From contig NZ_KB446647.1 of NCBI RefSeq assembly GCF_000340375.1, forward strand, positions 258,066 through 322,065: 64,000 bases of DNA, read 5' to 3'. Shown in pieces: positions 61,289 through 64,000 of the stretch (within the stretch, counting starts at the first letter, position 1; each line of letters opens with the position of its first letter). The position numbers and the translations under genes are program-made. This stretch comes from Eggerthia catenaformis OT 569 = DSM 20559 (GTDB lineage Bacteria > Bacillota_I > Bacilli_A > Erysipelotrichales > Coprobacillaceae). Under the pieces are notes generated by a model, which searched no databases, had not been told where the DNA came from, and saw only the letters and a list, made by a program, of their open reading frames with translations.

Positions 61289-62389
61289 TTATTTACCTCC
61301 TTTAACAGATTTTGCTTTTTTATTCAATATTGTCTTAATAAGTAAAGTAAATGAAGCAAAATAGATAATAATAGCAACAATAACATCAATAACTTCAATT
61401 GGAACATTTAAAGACTGAAGATAATTGCCACCAACATTTAAATAACCGATAAACAAAGCGGCAAAGATACATCCAATAGGGTTAGAAAATCCAAGTAATG
61501 CGATTGGAATACCATTGAAACCTTCAGCAGGTAATTTCTCAACAATCTGAAGTTTACGTCCGGCACCTGATAAATATGGCAGTGCTCCACCTACTCCGGC
61601 AAAGAACCCTGCAATAGCAATTGACATAATAATACATCTTTTTTCATTCATTCCAGCATATTTAGCAGCTTCTTTATTAAATCCGCAAGCTTTTAATTCA
61701 TATCCGAATACTGTCTTATTCATAATAAACCATGCCAATACACATAATAAAACCGCAATAATTATTCCAACAAAAAAGCGAAGTTCTGCATCAGATGTAA
61801 AAAAATCATCTATAAAAGTACGCGGCAGGCTGCGAGATTGTTCTACCGTCATTGACTCAGCACCTTCTGAATTATAAATAGTACTCTTAATCCCCTGAAT
61901 AACCAGCAGCAAGCCAATATAATTCATCATAATTCCTGAAATAACTACATTAACATTACGATATGCCTTTAAAATACCAGGGATCAATGCCCATACCATA
62001 CCGGCAAGACCGGCAGCAATAACAGCAGCAAGCCATGTAAGAGGAGCAGGAATAAAAGTACATCTAATCGCAATAAACATAGCTACAAATGAACCCACTA
62101 AATATTGTCCCGGTACTCCAATATTAAATTCACCACATTTATAGGCAAACGCAATACAAAGACCTGTCAGCATAATTGGTGTAGCAGTATAGAATACCAT
62201 TGATAATGATTCCAGACCTTTATAAAAACCTCCAGCGAGTAAAATGCCAAAGCATTCCAAAGCACCTTGTGGAAATGAAATAAAAATAATAAGAACACCA
62301 AACAGTAAACCGAAGAAAATTGCAATTAATGAGGCAACAAAAGAATTTACACTTTCTTTATGCAGCAGCTCAGCAAATTTATTTTTCAT
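61289..62389 (-). CDS. ABC transporter permease, nucleoside/BMP type (NupP-like)
   Basis: A 366-residue polytopic permease of the same family, with FNIGVPGQYLVGSF and ACGFNKEAAKYAGMNEKR in the coupling loop. It overlaps the ATPase gene by 11 bases. With the neighbouring permease it forms the heterodimeric membrane channel. Confidence 0.88.
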   Translation of the reverse strand: MKNKFAELLHKESVNSFVASLIAIFFGLLFGVLIIFISFPQGALECFGILLAGGFYKGLESLSMVFYTATPIMLTGLCIAFAYKCGEFNIGVPGQYLVGSFVAMFIAIRCTFIPAPLTWLAAVIAAGLAGMVWALIPGILKAYRNVNVVISGIMMNYIGLLLVIQGIKSTIYNSEGAESMTVEQSRSLPRTFIDDFFTSDAELRFFVGIIIAVLLCVLAWFIMNKTVFGYELKACGFNKEAAKYAGMNEKRCIIMSIAIAGFFAGVGGALPYLSGAGRKLQIVEKLPAEGFNGIPIALLGFSNPIGCIFAALFIGYLNVGGNYLQSLNVPIEVIDVIVAIIIYFASFTLLIKTILNKKAKSVKGGK

Positions 62390-63914
62390 ACTGTGTACCT
62401 CTCTTTGAACCGGCCATATATAAACCTAATTCTTGTATATTTGTTTGTTTAGGATCAAGATCACCTACAATCTCACCTTCATAAATGACAAGAATTCTAT
62501 CACTAACATTCATAACTTCATCTAATTCCAGTGAAATTAATAAAACAGCATTACCAGCATCTCTGGCTGCAATAATTCTCTTATGAATAAATTCAATAGC
62601 TCCTACATCTAATCCTCTAGTAGGCTGCACAGCAATCAGTAAATCTCCTTCCGCCTCTATTTCTCTGGCAACAATAGCTTTTTGCTGATTTCCGCCGGAC
62701 ATACCTCGTGCTGATGATTTAGCACCCTCTCCGCTACGTACATCATATTGTTCAATCAGCTTTTCTGCATATTCATTCATCTGATCAAATTTTAATAAAT
62801 TATTTTTAGAAAACGGTTCTTTATAATACTGTTTTAAATTAAGATTTTCCATCAAAGAATAATCCAAAACAAGACCATGCTTATGTCTATCTTCAGGAAT
62901 ACATTTCATACCGGAATCATTACGGCTTCTAATAGACTTTTTTGTAATATTCTGATCATTCAATAAAATTTTTCCACTAGTAGGCGTTTTTAAACCTGTC
63001 AGATTATATATAAGCTCAGTCTGTCCGTTACCATCAATACCGGCAATACAAACAATTTCTCCTTTTCTTACTTCAAAAGAAATATCATTTAATAAGGCTT
63101 TATTAGCTGTTTTAGGATGATAAGTCAGATGATCTACCTTTAATACTGTATCACCGGGATTAGCATCAGTTTTATCAACAATAAAATTAACTTTATGCCC
63201 TACCATTTTTTCAGACAGTTGCTCTTTTGTTACATCAGCTATATCAACCGTATCAACATATTTCCCTTTACGAATAATTGTACAACGATCAGCTACAGCC
63301 TTAATTTCATTAAGTTTGTGAGTAATGAAAATAATTGATTTTCCTTCATTCTTTAATTTTTTCATAATTTGCATCAGTTCATCAATTTCCTGAGGAGTCA
63401 AAACAGCAGTTGGTTCATCAAAAATAAGAATATCATTATCTCTAAAAAGCATTTTTAATATTTCAACACGCTGCTGCATACCCACAGTAATATTTTCAAT
63501 AATTGCATCAGGATCAACATTCAAATGATATTTTGTAGAAAGCTCAACAACCTTTTTACGAGCATTATCTCTTTTTAGAATACCAAAAGCTCCTTTTTCT
63601 TCAATACCAAGAATAATATTCTCCAATACAGTAAAATTGTGTACTAATTTAAAATGTTGATGTACCATTCCAATATTATATTTATTTGCATCATTCGGAT
63701 CATTAATCTTAACAGCATTTCCATTAATCTTAATTTGACCCTCATCAGGTTGATAAAGACCAAACAGTACACTCATTAATGTAGACTTTCCAGCACCATT
63801 CTCACCTAAAAGTGCATGAATTTCACCCTTCTTTACTTGAAGAGTGATATTGTCATTTGCTTTAATACCGGGAAATTCTTTCGTGATATTAAGCATTTCA
63901 ATAGCATATGACAC
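62379..63914 (-). CDS. ABC transporter ATP-binding protein, double NBD (NupO-like)
   Basis: A 511-residue protein with two nucleotide-binding domains: the first with GENGAGKST, a degenerate signature (ITVGMQQRVEILKM) and IFDEPTAVL; the second with GIDGNGQTE and the signature ARGMSGGNQQKAIVAR, where the catalytic Glu after the second Walker B is replaced (AVQPTRGLD). That asymmetry is normal in sugar/nucleoside importers. GTG at 63914 is chosen because GGGG ends 9 nt upstream; a TTG at 63923 is too close. The substrate-binding lipoprotein is presumably beyond the right edge. Confidence 0.9.
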   Translation of the reverse strand: MSYAIEMLNITKEFPGIKANDNITLQVKKGEIHALLGENGAGKSTLMSVLFGLYQPDEGQIKINGNAVKINDPNDANKYNIGMVHQHFKLVHNFTVLENIILGIEEKGAFGILKRDNARKKVVELSTKYHLNVDPDAIIENITVGMQQRVEILKMLFRDNDILIFDEPTAVLTPQEIDELMQIMKKLKNEGKSIIFITHKLNEIKAVADRCTIIRKGKYVDTVDIADVTKEQLSEKMVGHKVNFIVDKTDANPGDTVLKVDHLTYHPKTANKALLNDISFEVRKGEIVCIAGIDGNGQTELIYNLTGLKTPTSGKILLNDQNITKKSIRSRNDSGMKCIPEDRHKHGLVLDYSLMENLNLKQYYKEPFSKNNLLKFDQMNEYAEKLIEQYDVRSGEGAKSSARGMSGGNQQKAIVAREIEAEGDLLIAVQPTRGLDVGAIEFIHKRIIAARDAGNAVLLISLELDEVMNVSDRILVIYEGEIVGDLDPKQTNIQELGLYMAGSKRGTQYEK

Positions 63915-64000
63915 TATTTCCAACCCCTTTCCTTTTTATTATACTATAAATCCTCTGTTTACAAAACATTCTTTCATAAAATTATAGAATTTTAATATAT

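Noticed and set aside
1..64000. CRISPR arrays, insertion sequences, prophage genes, tRNA or rRNA genes
   Set aside because: I saw no regularly spaced repeats, transposase or integrase other than XerD, no T-loop-like TTCRA segments flanked by an acceptor stem, and no rRNA-like stretch. A covariance-model tRNA scan would settle it.

Overview
This window comes from a very AT-rich, gene-dense chromosome of a low-GC Gram-positive bacterium (Bacillota). Gene order follows Bacillus-type synteny in several blocks (comG-efp-yqhY-nusB-xseA-xseB-ispA-dxs-tlyA-recN; xerD-deoB; plsY/parE-parC; yqeH-yhbY-nadD/yqeK-rsfS-yqeM; ynzC-tkt-yneF). The sporulation genes that sit inside these blocks in Bacillus (spoIIIA operon, spoIVB) are absent. 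With the oxygen-reducing flavodiiron protein, the DUF1846 protein and the TTG/GTG starts, this suggests an anaerobic gut member of the Erysipelotrichia (Coprobacillus/Catenibacterium-like). That assignment is inference; no rRNA or tRNA gene was seen. No gene-free stretch exceeds 300 bases.

Left part, 1-13.1 kb, + strand except two genes: the 3' part of a copper ATPase with its CsoR regulator; a DUF1846 protein; a lone dihydroorotase; a lipase-like DUF2974 protein. A redox-defence cluster follows (Bcp peroxiredoxin, YaaA, a thioredoxin-like protein, glutathione peroxidase, thioredoxin, four-domain flavodiiron protein), with a palindromic operator candidate at the thioredoxin promoter. Then come a GtrA-like protein, NagA and an aldose epimerase.

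Middle part, 13.2-38 kb, + strand: an RNA-modification/translation/envelope run (lipoprotein, RsuA-type pseudouridine synthase, TrmB, thioredoxin-like protein, a twin-motif unknown protein, AcpS, SSB-like, LepA, class B PBP, L33, MBL hydrolase). A compact comG pseudopilus operon follows; it contains a comGF-like gene that is only readable if translation starts at ATT, and two unknown ORFs. Then EF-P with an arginine at the functional tip, an Asp23-family protein, and the nusB-xse-isoprenoid-recN-dinB-xerD-deoB run.

Right part, 38-64 kb, mostly - strand: a DUF2156-GNAT fusion whose Shine-Dalgarno is separated from its ATG by a hairpin; the ACT/PFL pair; an orphan PTS IIB with a cre-like site; a phosphodiesterase; an XRE regulator; then a long run parE-parC-yqeH-yhbY-nadD/yqeK-rsfS-methyltransferase-mtnN-U32. 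plsY is divergent. Finally yneF, tkt, ynzC preceded by a roughly 155-nt structured RNA with its own strong promoter (6S-like or a new leader), the YmfH/YmfF M16 pair, and a nucleoside-type ABC transporter (two permeases and a double ATPase) running off the right edge.

Two whole-window observations: CCGG is strikingly over-abundant for such AT-rich DNA, and many intrinsic terminators are built partly from the last codons of the gene they end.
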